A stretch of DNA of 64,000 bases from JANNNF01 sp963772935 (GTDB lineage: Bacteria; Pseudomonadota; Alphaproteobacteria; Rhodobacterales; Rhodobacteraceae), in assembly GCA_963772935.1 (NCBI GenBank), contig CAVYZK010000009.1:186001-250000 (forward strand), in the 5' to 3' direction. The translations under genes were made by a program, and so were the position numbers. The first letter of the stretch is position 1. Every line of letters begins with the position of its first letter. A model generated the notes under the pieces. The model was not told the origin of the DNA. It did no database searches and saw only the letters and a list, made by a program, of their open reading frames with translations. Of the stretch, positions 20,010 through 31,077 are shown one piece after another.

Positions 20010-20378
20010 ATGGCCGGCTCCAAATCCTCCACTGCCAAGTCTGCCGCGAAAGCGTCTGACGCCACCTCTTCTGACGCGTCGTCAGAGGCGACGACAGATG
20101 CGGCGAAAGCCGATATGGTCAAGATGAAGGACTTCGTCGCCTTGGTCACGACTGGCCTTGTTGGCACGAAAAAGACCACGCGTGACGTGGTTGCAGCCAC
20201 TTTGGCAGCGCTTGGCAATTCGCTGAAGGCCGGTGAAAGCTTTAACCTGCCGCCTTTGGGCCGGGGTCGTGTGGTCAAGGTCTCTGACGGGGTTATCACT
20301 TTGAAATTGCGTCAGGGCCCCGCCGGCAAAGGCGAGGCTGATGGCGCAAAAGAGGCTCTTGCAGACACCGCCGAGTGA
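20010..20378 (+). CDS. HU/IHF-family DNA-binding protein with N-terminal extension
   Basis: 122 residues. The HU fold occupies about residues 35-105: 'KDFVALVTTGLVGTKKTTRDVVAATLAALGNSL' for the helices and 'NLPPLGRGRVVKV' for the arm-side strands. It is preceded by a 30-residue Ala/Ser/Lys-rich tail with five or more lysines that resembles histone-like extensions, and followed by an acidic C-terminus. The start at 20010 follows GAAAGGA. Another ATG 21 bases upstream lacks a site. It probably packs DNA or binds it architecturally. The core departs from canonical HU, so it is better called HU-like. Confidence 0.82.
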   Translation: MAGSKSSTAKSAAKASDATSSDASSEATTDAAKADMVKMKDFVALVTTGLVGTKKTTRDVVAATLAALGNSLKAGESFNLPPLGRGRVVKVSDGVITLKLRQGPAGKGEADGAKEALADTAE

Positions 20379-20397
20379 GTCTAAAAGCCGCCCTACC

Positions 20398-20472
20398 GGG
20401 AGATTAGCTCAGTGGTAGAGCGCGTCGTTCACATCGACGATGTCAGGGGTTCAAATCCCTTATCTCCCACCA
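20398..20472 (+). tRNA. tRNA-Val (anticodon CAC)
   Basis: Seven-base acceptor GGGAGAT pairs with ATCTCCC. The D arm TAGCTCAGTGGTAGAGC, the anticodon stem CGTCG/CGACG around loop TTCACAT (anticodon CAC, decoding GTG) and the T arm GGGGTTCAAATCCC are all present. CCA is encoded. Confidence 0.95.
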
Positions 20473-20479
20473 TCATAGG

Positions 20480-20509
20480 AAAAAGCGCGCCGTAACGGGC
20501 GCGCTTTTT
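20480..20509 (+). terminator. Terminator after tRNA-Val(CAC)
   Basis: Perfect 12-base inverted repeat AAAAAGCGCGCC / GGCGCGCTTTTT, loop GTAACG, ending in six Ts. It separates the two tRNA-Val genes into distinct transcripts. Confidence 0.9.
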
Positions 20510-20558
20510 TCATGGCGATATTGCGGGGGAAGGGGCAGATATTTGCCTTTACAACACC

Positions 20559-20588
20559 TTGCCAACACCCTTTGCGTCAGTGTAAAGC
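20559..20588 (+). promoter_or_regulatory. Putative sigma-70 promoter for the second tRNA-Val gene
   Basis: TTGCCA at 20559-20564 is spaced 18 bases from TAAAGC at 20583-20588, ten bases before the tRNA 5' end. The upstream tRNA has its own terminator, so a separate promoter is expected here. Confidence 0.4.
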
Positions 20589-20597
20589 AACACCGAA

Positions 20598-20673
20598 GGG
20601 TTGTTAGCTCAGTTGGTAGAGCGTCTCGTTTACACCGAGAATGTCGGCGGTTCGAGTCCGTCACGACCCACCA
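20598..20673 (+). tRNA. tRNA-Val (anticodon TAC)
   Basis: Acceptor GGGTTGT pairs with ACGACCC (one G-T pair). D arm TAGCTCAGTTGGTAGAGC, anticodon stem TCTCG/CGAGA around TTTACAC (anticodon TAC, decoding GTA and wobble), T arm GGCGGTTCGAGTCCGTC. CCA is encoded. Confidence 0.95.
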
Positions 20674-20729
20674 TTTCCCCTATACACTGGCATATGCGGA
20701 CAATCGGTCGTCTGGTCAAAATGCCAGTT

Positions 20730-21738
20730 TCAGGCCGCCACCGGCACCCGGCACAGATCGGTCAACACGCCGGCGGCAATGTCGAACGACCGCAGGCGGG
20801 CGCTGTGGTCATGGATCATGCTGGTGACCATCACTTCGTCGGGCTGATACTGGTCCAGCAGGTCGCTCAGCTGATGCCGGATGGTCTGCGCCGACCCGGT
20901 GGCCGAACAGGACAGTGACTTCTGCACCTGCGCCAGCACATGGGACGGGATCTCTGCCGAAACGTCCTGCACCGGGCGCGGCAGTTTGCCGGGGGCACCC
21001 GTGCGCATCCGCGCAAAGGCAAGCAGTTGCGACGAACGCAGAAACTGCGCCTCGGCATCGGTATCCGCCGCACAGACCCCGACGCCGATCATCGCATAGG
21101 GCTGATCCAGCCAGCGTGAGGGCCGGAAGGTGGCACGATAGGTCGCAAGCGCATCGGCCAGCATCGCAGGCGCGAAATGCGAGGCAAAGGCGTAGGGCAG
21201 CCCCAGATAGGCGGCCAGTTGCGCGCCATACAAGGCTGGACCCGAGGATCCAGACCGGCACATGGGTGCCCATGCCGGGAATGGCACGCACCGGGGTTGT
21301 GTCGGGCACGTCGTCGAAATAGCCCATCAGTTCAAGCACATCCTGCGGAAAGCTGTCATCCGGGGCCATGTGACGGCGCAGGGCGCGGGCGGTGGCCATG
21401 TCGGTGCCGGGCGCACGGCCCAAGCCCAGATCGACCCGCCCGGGGAACAGGGTGGCAAGGGTGCCGAACTGTTCGGCCACGATCAGCGGTGCATGGTTCG
21501 GCAGCATGATCCCGCCCGCACCCACACGGATGGTGCGGGTTGCGGCCGCCACTTGCGCAATCACAATCGGCGTGGCCGCACTGGCGATGCCGGGCATGTT
21601 GTGATGCTCGGCCAGCCAATAGCGGTGATAGCCCGCCTTTTCTGCCAGACGCGCAAGATCGACCGTATTCGCCAAAGCATCGGCGGCAGTCTTGCCTTCG
21701 GGGATGGGCGACAGATCAAGGACCGAGAATTTTTGCAT
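20730..21738 (-). CDS. LLM-class flavin-dependent monooxygenase, one frameshift
   Basis: Bacterial-luciferase-like monooxygenase of the 'MupA/YhbW-like' group that uses FMNH2 or F420; 335 residues once corrected. Identified by the N-terminal 'SVLDLSPIPEGKTAADAL', 'KAGYHRYWLAEHHNMPGIASAATPIVI' (about 32-58) and 'GRVDLGLGRAPGTD' (about 107-120). A +1 shift in CTTG (coding strand; 21231-21234 on the plus strand) separates 'HVPVWILGSS' from 'YGAQLAAYLGLPYAFASHFAP'. The start at 21738 (MQKFSVLDL) is the family start. The substrate is unknown and no reductase partner is adjacent. Confidence 0.87.
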
Positions 21739-21812
21739 GGGGGCAGCCTCCGTTAGGGGGAACCTAAGCATCGGCGGCGGGCAGGCCAAGGGGCAAGTGG
21801 TGTTTTAGGCCG

Positions 21813-21938
21813 TCAGGCGGTCGCCAGCAGCCCCGCGATTAGGGCGAGGATCGTGATTTCCGCCCAAGGCAGGTTGGGCAGCCACATCTGTGCGGGCAGC
21901 GGGTCGGGGTCAGCCAGATCGGGGAAACGGTGGGGCAT
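21813..21938 (-). CDS. Small single-pass membrane protein, 41 residues
   Basis: ATG at 21938 preceded by AGAAGGTG at eight bases. The translated peptide has a Pro/Asp-rich N-terminal half and a C-terminal hydrophobic helix of about 16 residues (ITILALIAGLLATA). It lies between the terminator at 21996-22024 and the LLM monooxygenase gene, with its own ribosome site. I do not recognise it, and nothing indicates a function. The good start signals and membrane-helix design make it a likely real small protein. Confidence 0.55.
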   Translation of the reverse strand: MPHRFPDLADPDPLPAQMWLPNLPWAEITILALIAGLLATA

Positions 21939-21995
21939 GTGGCACCTTCTGCGGGTTTGGTCCCGTCAGGATGCGCCAAGGAACTTAACAAGAAC

Positions 21996-22024
21996 AAAAG
22001 GCCCGGGGGATGCCCGGGCCTTTT
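21996..22024. terminator. Bidirectional intrinsic terminator downstream of acnA
   Basis: Perfect 12-base inverted repeat AAAAGGCCCGGG / CCCGGGCCTTTT with a five-base loop, giving T tracts on both strands. It lies 23 bases past the acnA stop. Confidence 0.88.
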
Positions 22025-22047
22025 GAGGAAACAATTGGTTTCCGAGA

Positions 22048-24813
<2,766 letters not shown>

Positions 24814-24872
24814 GGGGCGTCTCCTGGCTGAGAGGGGGCTTGGGGAAGGGTGTCAGAGAGTGTTGGCGGCCA

Positions 24873-24890
24873 TTGTATACATTTGTATGC
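24873..24890. promoter_or_regulatory. Direct repeat TTGTATRC upstream of acnA
   Basis: TTGTATAC (24873-24880) and TTGTATGC (24883-24890) repeat with a ten-base period, one helical turn, 60 bases before the acnA start. The palindromic GTATAC core resembles GntR-family half-sites. The same TTGTATAC occurs at 16582-16589. The evidence is sequence pattern only. Confidence 0.3.
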
Positions 24891-25055
24891 CATAAATCCA
24901 GCCCCCCTGTCACCGCTGATTACACCCACCATTTTCAACGAATTGATGAACAGATGCGAGAGGCTTCGTGTCAATTCCCTCGCAAAACCTTGATTGGCGG
25001 CAATCCGCTGCCTTCGATAGAACCATAAATGGAAGACGGGGATCGGGAAAACATC

Positions 25056-25757
25056 ATGCGACATATGCTTGGCGCGGCTTGCGGCATGATTGCACTGCTT
25101 GGGCAGCCTGTGGTGGCCCAGACCGGGCCAGCGGTCGTGGTGGAACTTTATACCTCGCAGGGGTGTTCGTCCTGCCCGCCAGCGGATGCGTATCTGGCCA
25201 ATTTCGCCAATGATCCACAGGTGATCTTGCTGTCGCTGCATGTGGATTACTGGGATTACATCGGGTGGGAGGATAATTTCGCCAACCCGGCCTTTACCAC
25301 CCGGCAAAAGGCTTATGCCCGCGCGATCAACAGCCGCACCATCTATACCCCGCAGATCGTGGTGGGGGGCACCGACCGGGTTGAAGGGTTTGAACCCAGT
25401 ACATTTGAGGCCTATCTTGCCCGCCACGCGGCAACGCCTGCGCCGGTCAGCCTGACCCTTGGTCGCACTGCCAACACGCTGACCATCAACGCCAGCTCCG
25501 GCCAGCCGTTTGCCGATCCAGCACGCGTGGACATCGTGCGCTATATCCCGTCGGAAACCATTGCGATCGAGCGCGGCGAAAATGCCGGGCAGAGCATCAC
25601 CTACCACAACATTGTCACCTCGTGGCAGACGCTTGGCGAATGGTCGGGGCAGGGGCCACTGACGCTGACCACCGAAGTGGCGGGCAGTGACCCTGTGGTG
25701 GTGATCATTCAGGCGGCGGGGCCATCGGCGATTCTGGCGGCGGCGCAGTTACGTTGA
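25056..25757 (+). CDS. DUF1223 domain secreted thioredoxin-fold protein
   Basis: 233 residues from the ATG at 25056, which gives a signal peptide (MRHMLGAACGMIALLGQPVVAQ). An in-frame ATG at 25029 is possible. The mature N-terminus reads 'VVELYTSQGCSSCPPADAYL', with a CSSC redox-like motif at residues 37-40, then 'HVDYWDYIGWEDNFANPAFTTRQ' and 'YTPQIVVGGTDRVEG', the DUF1223 hallmarks. The family is predicted to be periplasmic and thioredoxin-like; its substrate is unknown. It is divergent from acnA and convergent with the acyltransferase gene, overlapping it by nine bases. Confidence 0.88.
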   Translation: MRHMLGAACGMIALLGQPVVAQTGPAVVVELYTSQGCSSCPPADAYLANFANDPQVILLSLHVDYWDYIGWEDNFANPAFTTRQKAYARAINSRTIYTPQIVVGGTDRVEGFEPSTFEAYLARHAATPAPVSLTLGRTANTLTINASSGQPFADPARVDIVRYIPSETIAIERGENAGQSITYHNIVTSWQTLGEWSGQGPLTLTTEVAGSDPVVVIIQAAGPSAILAAAQLR

Positions 25758-26657
25758 TGAGGGCGGACGGCGCTTGGGGCCTTTCCAACGCTGATGGATC
25801 CAGAACCACTGATCCATATGCACCCGGACGATCCGTTCCAGACTGTCGTTGAGGCTTTGGGTCATCTGTTCGGGCGTGCCGGGGGCAATCGGGGCCTCGA
25901 CAATGATCTGGAACCCCAGACCATCGGGCAAGCGCACCGCATAGGTCGGGATGACCAGCGCATCATATTTCAGGCCCAGTTCGGCGGCGGAAAGCGCGGT
26001 CATCGCGGTGCGGCCAAAGAAAGTCAGATCGGTGCCATGGCTCATATGCTGATCAATCAACATGCCCAGCATGCCGCCAGACCGCAAATGGCGCACCATG
26101 GCGGTCAGACCCTGCTTGCCGCGCGGGAACAGCGGCGTGCCGATCCCCGAAATCGCCTGTACATAATGTTCGTTGAAATGCGGGTTGCTCATCGGCATGT
26201 ACAGCGCCCCGACGCGGTATCCCCGCGCAATCAGCGCCGCCCGCGAGGCGTCATAGTTGCCGAAATGCCCGGTCACCAGGATCACCGGGCGGTTGTCGCG
26301 GTGCGCAGCCTCCAGTGCGGGCACCCCGTCACCAGTCAGCGGTTGTTGGACGGCGCGGGTGACGAACTCCGCCCCGGAATAAATCTCGATGATGGTGCGG
26401 CCCATATTGTCGGGCACTGCGCGCACGATCTTTTCCACTTCGGCGGCGGGCAGGTCGGGTTGCACCAGCGCCAGATTGTGGCGGATGCGGCGGGAATACC
26501 CGGCCAGCGGTGCCACGATCCGCGACACCACCCACCCGCACAGCGGCACGCGCAGGCGGTACGGCAACCGCAACAGGCACCAGATCAGGCCGCGCAGCAG
26601 GCGGTCTTGCAGCCAATGGGTCAAGCGGGGTTTTGTCGGGGCGTCCATGTCAGCCAA
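25749..26657 (-). CDS. Lysophospholipid / lipid A-type acyltransferase (LpxL family)
   Basis: Inner-membrane acyltransferase of the LPLAT superfamily, 302 residues (an alternative ATG lies nine bases in). An N-terminal membrane-associated helix precedes the HxxxxD catalytic motif HFGNYD at 131-136. 'LFPRGKQGLTAMVRHLRSGGMLGMLIDQHMSHG' follows, as in KDO-lipid A late acyltransferases. It probably adds a secondary acyl chain to lipid A. It begins three bases after the DMT transporter stop, so the two are an operon. Confidence 0.87.
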   Translation of the reverse strand: MADMDAPTKPRLTHWLQDRLLRGLIWCLLRLPYRLRVPLCGWVVSRIVAPLAGYSRRIRHNLALVQPDLPAAEVEKIVRAVPDNMGRTIIEIYSGAEFVTRAVQQPLTGDGVPALEAAHRDNRPVILVTGHFGNYDASRAALIARGYRVGALYMPMSNPHFNEHYVQAISGIGTPLFPRGKQGLTAMVRHLRSGGMLGMLIDQHMSHGTDLTFFGRTAMTALSAAELGLKYDALVIPTYAVRLPDGLGFQIIVEAPIAPGTPEQMTQSLNDSLERIVRVHMDQWFWIHQRWKGPKRRPPSST

Positions 26658-26660
26658 GGC

Positions 26661-27533
26661 TCAGGCCACCCGGCGGGCAGCAGCGGTTTCACGATGCCAG
26701 ACATAAAGACCAGCCCCCACGATCACAAGGGCACCAAACACCGACGCGGCGTCCGGCCATTCATCATAAAGAACGATCCCCCAGAGGGTCGCAAAGACAA
26801 TCCCCAGATAGGCAAAGGGGGCAACGACCGACGCTTCGGCCATCGCAAAGCTGCGGATGATCGCCAGTTGCGCGCAGGTGCCAAGCGCCCCGATCAGGGC
26901 AAAACGCGGCAGGTCCGCCACAGCAATGGGCATCCAGACCCATGGCAGTGCTATGCTGGCCGCCGCCGCACCAAAGGCCGACGCATAAAGCATTGATGTC
27001 CATGCACTTTCCGACGCGCCGATGTGCCGGGTTATCAGCGCGTTTCCGGTGTAGCAGATCGCAGCCCCCAGTGGCAGCAAGGCCCATGGGCTAAACACAC
27101 CCGCACCGGGACGGATGATGATCAGCGCCCCGATCAGCGCAACAAACACCCCGGCCAGACGGCGCGGCCCCAGTCGTTCGCCCAAGAAAACTGCGGCGCC
27201 AAGGGTGATCAGCACCGGGTTGATATCGGTCAATGCCGTCGCCTCGGCCAGACCGATATGTGACAGGCTGAGGAAAAACATCCCCGTCGCGCCAAACTGA
27301 AACGCCGACCGGGCCAGATGCAGCCGTGGGTTTGTGGTGCGCAGCAGGCGCGGCGTGTGGTGGCGCAGCAGGATAAGCACCAGCAGGAACTGCCCCGCAA
27401 ACCGCGCCCAGATCACCTGCGGCGCAGGGTACCTGGCAATCAACCCCTTGGCTGCGGCATCCATTGCGGTAAAGAAAACGATGGCCGTGATCATCAGCAG
27501 CACAGCTTTGGTCACGTGGGAATAGGCGGGCAT
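26661..27533 (-). CDS. DMT-family (EamA) transporter
   Basis: 290 residues, ten predicted transmembrane helices in two EamA halves (about 10-140 and 152-285). The first half contains 'FFTAMDAAAKGLIARYPAPQVIWARF' and the second 'GNALITRHIGASESAWTSMLYAS'. Members export amino acids, nucleosides or other metabolites; the sequence does not reveal which. It shares an operon with the acyltransferase gene. Confidence 0.88.
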   Translation of the reverse strand: MPAYSHVTKAVLLMITAIVFFTAMDAAAKGLIARYPAPQVIWARFAGQFLLVLILLRHHTPRLLRTTNPRLHLARSAFQFGATGMFFLSLSHIGLAEATALTDINPVLITLGAAVFLGERLGPRRLAGVFVALIGALIIIRPGAGVFSPWALLPLGAAICYTGNALITRHIGASESAWTSMLYASAFGAAAASIALPWVWMPIAVADLPRFALIGALGTCAQLAIIRSFAMAEASVVAPFAYLGIVFATLWGIVLYDEWPDAASVFGALVIVGAGLYVWHRETAAARRVA

Positions 27534-27639
27534 AGGGCATCCTTCGGCGTCCAGCGGACCCTAGGCGCGGACCTTCACCGGAGCAAGGGCAGACACAACC
27601 GCGCTGCCACTGTAGTCGCAGGAACCCCAGGCCTTTGCC

Positions 27640-28719
27640 CTAATCCTCGGGTTGCACCAGCGCCAATTCGCCCGTCCCTTCCAACTGGCGGATGGCAAGG
27701 ATGATCGCCGACATCGCCTCCTCCACGTCCTTGTCCTTGACCTTGCCTTTGGCGGCCACTTCCTCTCGCAACCCCTGCGCCATGCGTTGTGAGATATTGG
27801 CGAGGATGAACTCACCCGCTTCTTCCAGCCCCGGTTTGCCCACGGTTCCGGCAAGCGCGGTGATCAGCACCGACTGATCGACAATACGGACGATCTTGGG
27901 CATATCGCGCGGCATGATCCGGGCCGGCAGATGCACAAACGTGAAGATCGCGCGGCGCACCTGTTCAGCAAAGCCTGCATCCTCCGCCTCCAGCCCGCGC
28001 AGCACATCTTCGCGGGTCAGCGCGGGCGAAATATTCAGGATCGCCCCCACCCGTTCCACCGGCCCGGTGTCAAACGCCTTGGCGGGCTGCGTGTCCAGTT
28101 GTGCCACCAGCGCGGTTCCGATCCGGCGGACGGTATCCGGGTGAACATTGCCGGTCATCGACACGGCATAGGCCACACGCCGGGCCTTTTCGCCCGGCAG
28201 CTTTCCCAACAGTTCCGCCGCCTTGGGCACCGGCAGCTTGGACAGCATCACCGCCGCCACTTCGATGGATTCGTCGGACAACACGGGCAGCAAGCGGTCT
28301 ACCGGCAATTGCACCAGCCTGTCCCACGGATCGGCCTTGGCCGAGGCCCCCGCCAGCCGGCGCAGGCGGGAGGCCGCGTTCTGGCTGATATGGCCATCCA
28401 TCATCGACAACGTCCCCTCAATCCCGCCGGGAAAGGCCAGCCCGACCTGTTCCAGCTCATTCAGGAATTCGTCCAGCACCGCTGACAGCGTGGTACGGTC
28501 AACCAGCCGCATCTGCCCCATCTGTTCGGCCAATGCCGCCTGCATATGATCGGGCAGAGACGTGATCGAAAGACTGCTGCCTTCCGACAACAGATAGCGC
28601 ACGATTACGGCTGCCTTTTCCTTGGGGTTCAGGCTGCGCGCCACGACGGGCGCGCGCGCAACAGGCACTGCGCGCTGCACCGGAGTGATCTGCGCCAAAG
28701 CCACGCCATTCTGTGCCAT
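27640..28719 (-). CDS. fliG: Orphan flagellar motor switch protein FliG-like
   Basis: 359 residues. The FliG N-, middle and C-terminal architecture is visible: 'NPKEKAAVIVRYLLSEG' (about 31-47), helical middle repeats, and the torque-domain segment 'EEAGEFILANISQRMAQGLREEVAAKGKVKDKDVEEAMSAII' (about 300-341). In flagella FliG forms the C ring and contacts MotA and FliM. No other flagellar gene is in the window, so it is either an isolated flagellar gene or a paralogue. The first 30 residues are Ala/Val/Pro-rich and unlike typical FliG. Confidence 0.85.
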   Translation of the reverse strand: MAQNGVALAQITPVQRAVPVARAPVVARSLNPKEKAAVIVRYLLSEGSSLSITSLPDHMQAALAEQMGQMRLVDRTTLSAVLDEFLNELEQVGLAFPGGIEGTLSMMDGHISQNAASRLRRLAGASAKADPWDRLVQLPVDRLLPVLSDESIEVAAVMLSKLPVPKAAELLGKLPGEKARRVAYAVSMTGNVHPDTVRRIGTALVAQLDTQPAKAFDTGPVERVGAILNISPALTREDVLRGLEAEDAGFAEQVRRAIFTFVHLPARIMPRDMPKIVRIVDQSVLITALAGTVGKPGLEEAGEFILANISQRMAQGLREEVAAKGKVKDKDVEEAMSAIILAIRQLEGTGELALVQPED

Positions 28720-28781
28720 GTCAGCCTCCGATTCCCGTTGCTGCCCAACCTTGCCAGCAACGGGTTAACGGGGACTTTCGA

Positions 28782-28949
28782 TCAGGTGGTGGGGGTGGCC
28801 ACGCAGGCAGATTTTCCTGCGTCCCATTCCATACCCACGGCGCACATCGCGGCGGTGGTCTCTTTCACCCGGTCCGCACAGCCGCCCGCGAGGGCAACTG
28901 TCGGCGAAAGGGTCAGGGCAATCAGGCTGAGGCTCTGGAGGATGCGCAT
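28782..28949 (-). CDS. Small secreted protein with C-x2-G-x2-WD-x5-C motif
   Basis: 55 residues, ATG at 28949 after AGGAGAGTTTG. A Sec signal peptide (MRILQSLSLIALTLSPTVALA) leaves a mature peptide of about 34 residues with three cysteines. Its end, CAVGMEWDAGKSAC, matches the pattern in the next upstream gene (CAKGEVWDEKTKAC). The two genes are 15 bases apart and co-directional, so they are probably co-expressed and share an evolutionary motif. No function is known to me. Too short for most automated callers, but the ribosome site, signal peptide and shared motif support it. Confidence 0.7.
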   Translation of the reverse strand: MRILQSLSLIALTLSPTVALAGGCADRVKETTAAMCAVGMEWDAGKSACVATPTT

Positions 28950-28964
28950 CAAACTCTCCTGTGG

Positions 28965-29495
28965 CTAGTAGTTGGTGGTGGCCCCGGTGGTGATGGCGGA
29001 GGCCAAGGTGATTTCTGCCCAAGTCCCGGCACCACCCCGGGTGCGAATGGCGTCAAGCTGCGCCTGCGCCAAGGCCGTTTCGTTCATTTCAACCAGCATC
29101 TGGCCGTAATAGCTGCGGGCCAGAATGTTGTCGGGGTTCTGGATCAGGGCAGCGGTGTAATACTGCATCCCCAGTTCCAGCCGCCCGGCTTTGCGATTGG
29201 CAAAGCCCAGATAGGTCAGCACGCGGTCAGTCTTGCCTTCCGTCATGCTGGCCAGCACGGCCAAAGCCTCGTCGGCGCGGCCTGCGTAGGCCAGCTCGCG
29301 CACCGCGCCAAAGCGGGTGTCATTGTCCAGCCGGGCATCATCGGATTTGATACAGGCCTTGGTTTTTTCATCCCATACCTCGCCCTTGGCACAGACCGTG
29401 GTGGTTTCGGTCGTGGCAGGCGGGGTGGGGTCGCTGCCAGCGGCAAAGGCCGCGAAGGGCAGGGCGGTAAGGAACAGGGCAGCGGCGAGGCGCAT
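28965..29495 (-). CDS. Secreted TPR-containing protein with C-x2-G-x2-WD-x5-C motif
   Basis: 176 residues. Signal peptide MRLAAALFLTALPFAAFA, then a short Thr/Pro-rich linker, the motif CAKGEVWDEKTKAC (about 34-47), and two or three tetratricopeptide-like helical pairs: 'GAVRELAYAGRADEALAVLASM', then 'RVLTYLGFANRKAGRLELGMQYYTAALIQNPDNILARSYYGQMLVEM'. TPRs suggest periplasmic protein-protein contacts. It is first in a two-gene unit with the 55-residue protein. Confidence 0.8.
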   Translation of the reverse strand: MRLAAALFLTALPFAAFAAGSDPTPPATTETTTVCAKGEVWDEKTKACIKSDDARLDNDTRFGAVRELAYAGRADEALAVLASMTEGKTDRVLTYLGFANRKAGRLELGMQYYTAALIQNPDNILARSYYGQMLVEMNETALAQAQLDAIRTRGGAGTWAEITLASAITTGATTNY

Positions 29496-29627
29496 CGGGA
29501 TGATCCTTCTGTGTGTGCCAAAGGTAGCACGGGTTATCGGGGGGCAAAGCTATTTTTGCCCCCCAAGGATCACGGATCTGCGAGATTTCGTCAGTTCCGC
29601 AAGGAACAGCCCTGTTTCGCCAAGATG

Positions 29628-30932
29628 TTACGCGCCGAACACCCGGGCAAAGATCGTGTCCACATGTTTGGTGTGATAGCCCAGATCGAATTTCTCTTCG
29701 ATCTCGGCTGGGGTGAGAGCCGCGGTCACCTGCGGATCGGCCAGCAGTTCGGTCTTGAAATCGGCCCCTTTTTCCCAGACCTTCATCGCGTTGCGCTGCA
29801 CCAGTTTGTAGCTGTCCTCGCGGCTGACACCGGCTTGCGTCAGCGCCAGAAGCACCCGCTGGCTCATCACCAGACCCCGGAATTTGTTCATGTTTGCCAG
29901 CATGTTGGCCGGATAGATCACCAGTTTCTCGATCACGCCCGCCAGACGATGCAGCGCGAAATCCAGCGTAATGGTGGTATCCGGGCCAATGGTGCGTTCG
30001 ACCGAAGAGTGGCTGATATCACGCTCATGCCACAGGGCCACGTTCTCCATCGCGGGAATCACGGCCATGCGCACAAGGCGGGCAAGGCCGGTCAGGTTTT
30101 CGGTCAGCACCGGGTTGCGCTTGTGCGGCATGGCCGAGCTGCCCTTCTGGCCGGGGCTGAAGAACTCCTCCGCCTCCAGCACTTCGGTGCGCTGCATGTG
30201 GCGGATTTCGATGGCGATGTTTTCGATGCTGCTGCCGATCACGCCAAGCGTGGCGAAAAACATGGCATGACGGTCGCGCGGAATCACCTGAGTGCTGATC
30301 GGTTCAGGCGTCAGGTCCATCTTGGCGCAGACATGTTCCTCGACGCGCGGGTCGATGTTGGCGAAGGTGCCGACCGCACCGGAAATCGCCCCGGTCGCAA
30401 TTTCGGCGCGGGCATTGACCAGACGGGCGCGGTTGCGGGCCATTTCGGCGTAGAACCGCGCGAAGGTCAGGCCCATGGTGGTGGGTTCGGCATGGATGCC
30501 ATGGCTGCGCCCGATGCGAACGGTATCCTTATGCTCAAAGGCGCGGGCCTTCAGCGCCGCCAGCACCCGGTCCAGCCCCGCCAGCAGCAGGTCGGAGGCA
30601 CGCGCAAGCTGGATGTTGAAGGTGGTGTCCAGCACGTCGGAGCTCGTCATGCCCTGATGCACGAACCGGGCCTCATCTGCGCCCACGATTTCCGAAAGAT
30701 GGGTCAGAAAGGCGATGACGTCATGTTTGGTGACGGCCTCGATCTCGTCAATCCGGGCCACGTCGAATTCCACATCCTTCGCCCGCCAGATGGCATCGGC
30801 ATTGGCGCGCGGGATCACCCCCAGATCGGCCATCGCGTCGCAGGCATGCGCCTCAATCTCGAACCAGATCTTGAACTTGGTCTCGGGCGACCACAGGGCA
30901 ACCATCTCGGGGCGGGAATAGCGGGGGATCAT
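29628..30932 (-). CDS. purB: Adenylosuccinate lyase
   Basis: Purine synthesis: cleaves SAICAR and adenylosuccinate, releasing fumarate. 434 residues from ATG at 30932 (MIPRYSRPEMVALWSPETKF). The fumarase/aspartase superfamily signature SSAMPHKRNP is at about 263-272 and 'VHQGMTSSDVLDT' near 90-102 carries the conserved His/Ser-Ser. The longer open frame upstream has no ribosome site and is rejected. It stands alone on its transcript. Confidence 0.97.
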   Translation of the reverse strand: MIPRYSRPEMVALWSPETKFKIWFEIEAHACDAMADLGVIPRANADAIWRAKDVEFDVARIDEIEAVTKHDVIAFLTHLSEIVGADEARFVHQGMTSSDVLDTTFNIQLARASDLLLAGLDRVLAALKARAFEHKDTVRIGRSHGIHAEPTTMGLTFARFYAEMARNRARLVNARAEIATGAISGAVGTFANIDPRVEEHVCAKMDLTPEPISTQVIPRDRHAMFFATLGVIGSSIENIAIEIRHMQRTEVLEAEEFFSPGQKGSSAMPHKRNPVLTENLTGLARLVRMAVIPAMENVALWHERDISHSSVERTIGPDTTITLDFALHRLAGVIEKLVIYPANMLANMNKFRGLVMSQRVLLALTQAGVSREDSYKLVQRNAMKVWEKGADFKTELLADPQVTAALTPAEIEEKFDLGYHTKHVDTIFARVFGA

Positions 30933-31026
30933 GGCGGGCCTTTCGCAGGGGGGATGGGCGTGGCCCCAATACGCCGCATGGTGCATGGGTGCAAGCGCCG
31001 CTGTGGTTGCGCCCTATGCTGGCCGC

Positions 31027-31077
31027 CGGGGGTTTCACACCCCCGGACCCCCGTGGGATATTTTCGCGAAGAGGATG
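31027..31077 (+). repeat. GTGGGATATTTT hairpin repeat (copy B)
   Basis: Hairpin GGGGG-TTTCACA-CCCCC, then GGACCCCCGTGGGATATTTTCGC and GAAGAGGATG. It lacks the middle palindrome of copy A. It faces copy C (31216-31284) in inverted orientation, with 138 bases between them. No plus-strand gene precedes it, unlike the other copies. Confidence 0.7.

Noticed and set aside
17108..20299. A 1063-codon open frame antisense to lon
   Set aside because: It spans four unrelated units (hypothetical gene, lon, HU and terminator) and has shadow composition (His/Gln/Arg-rich); lon has clear motifs on the other strand.
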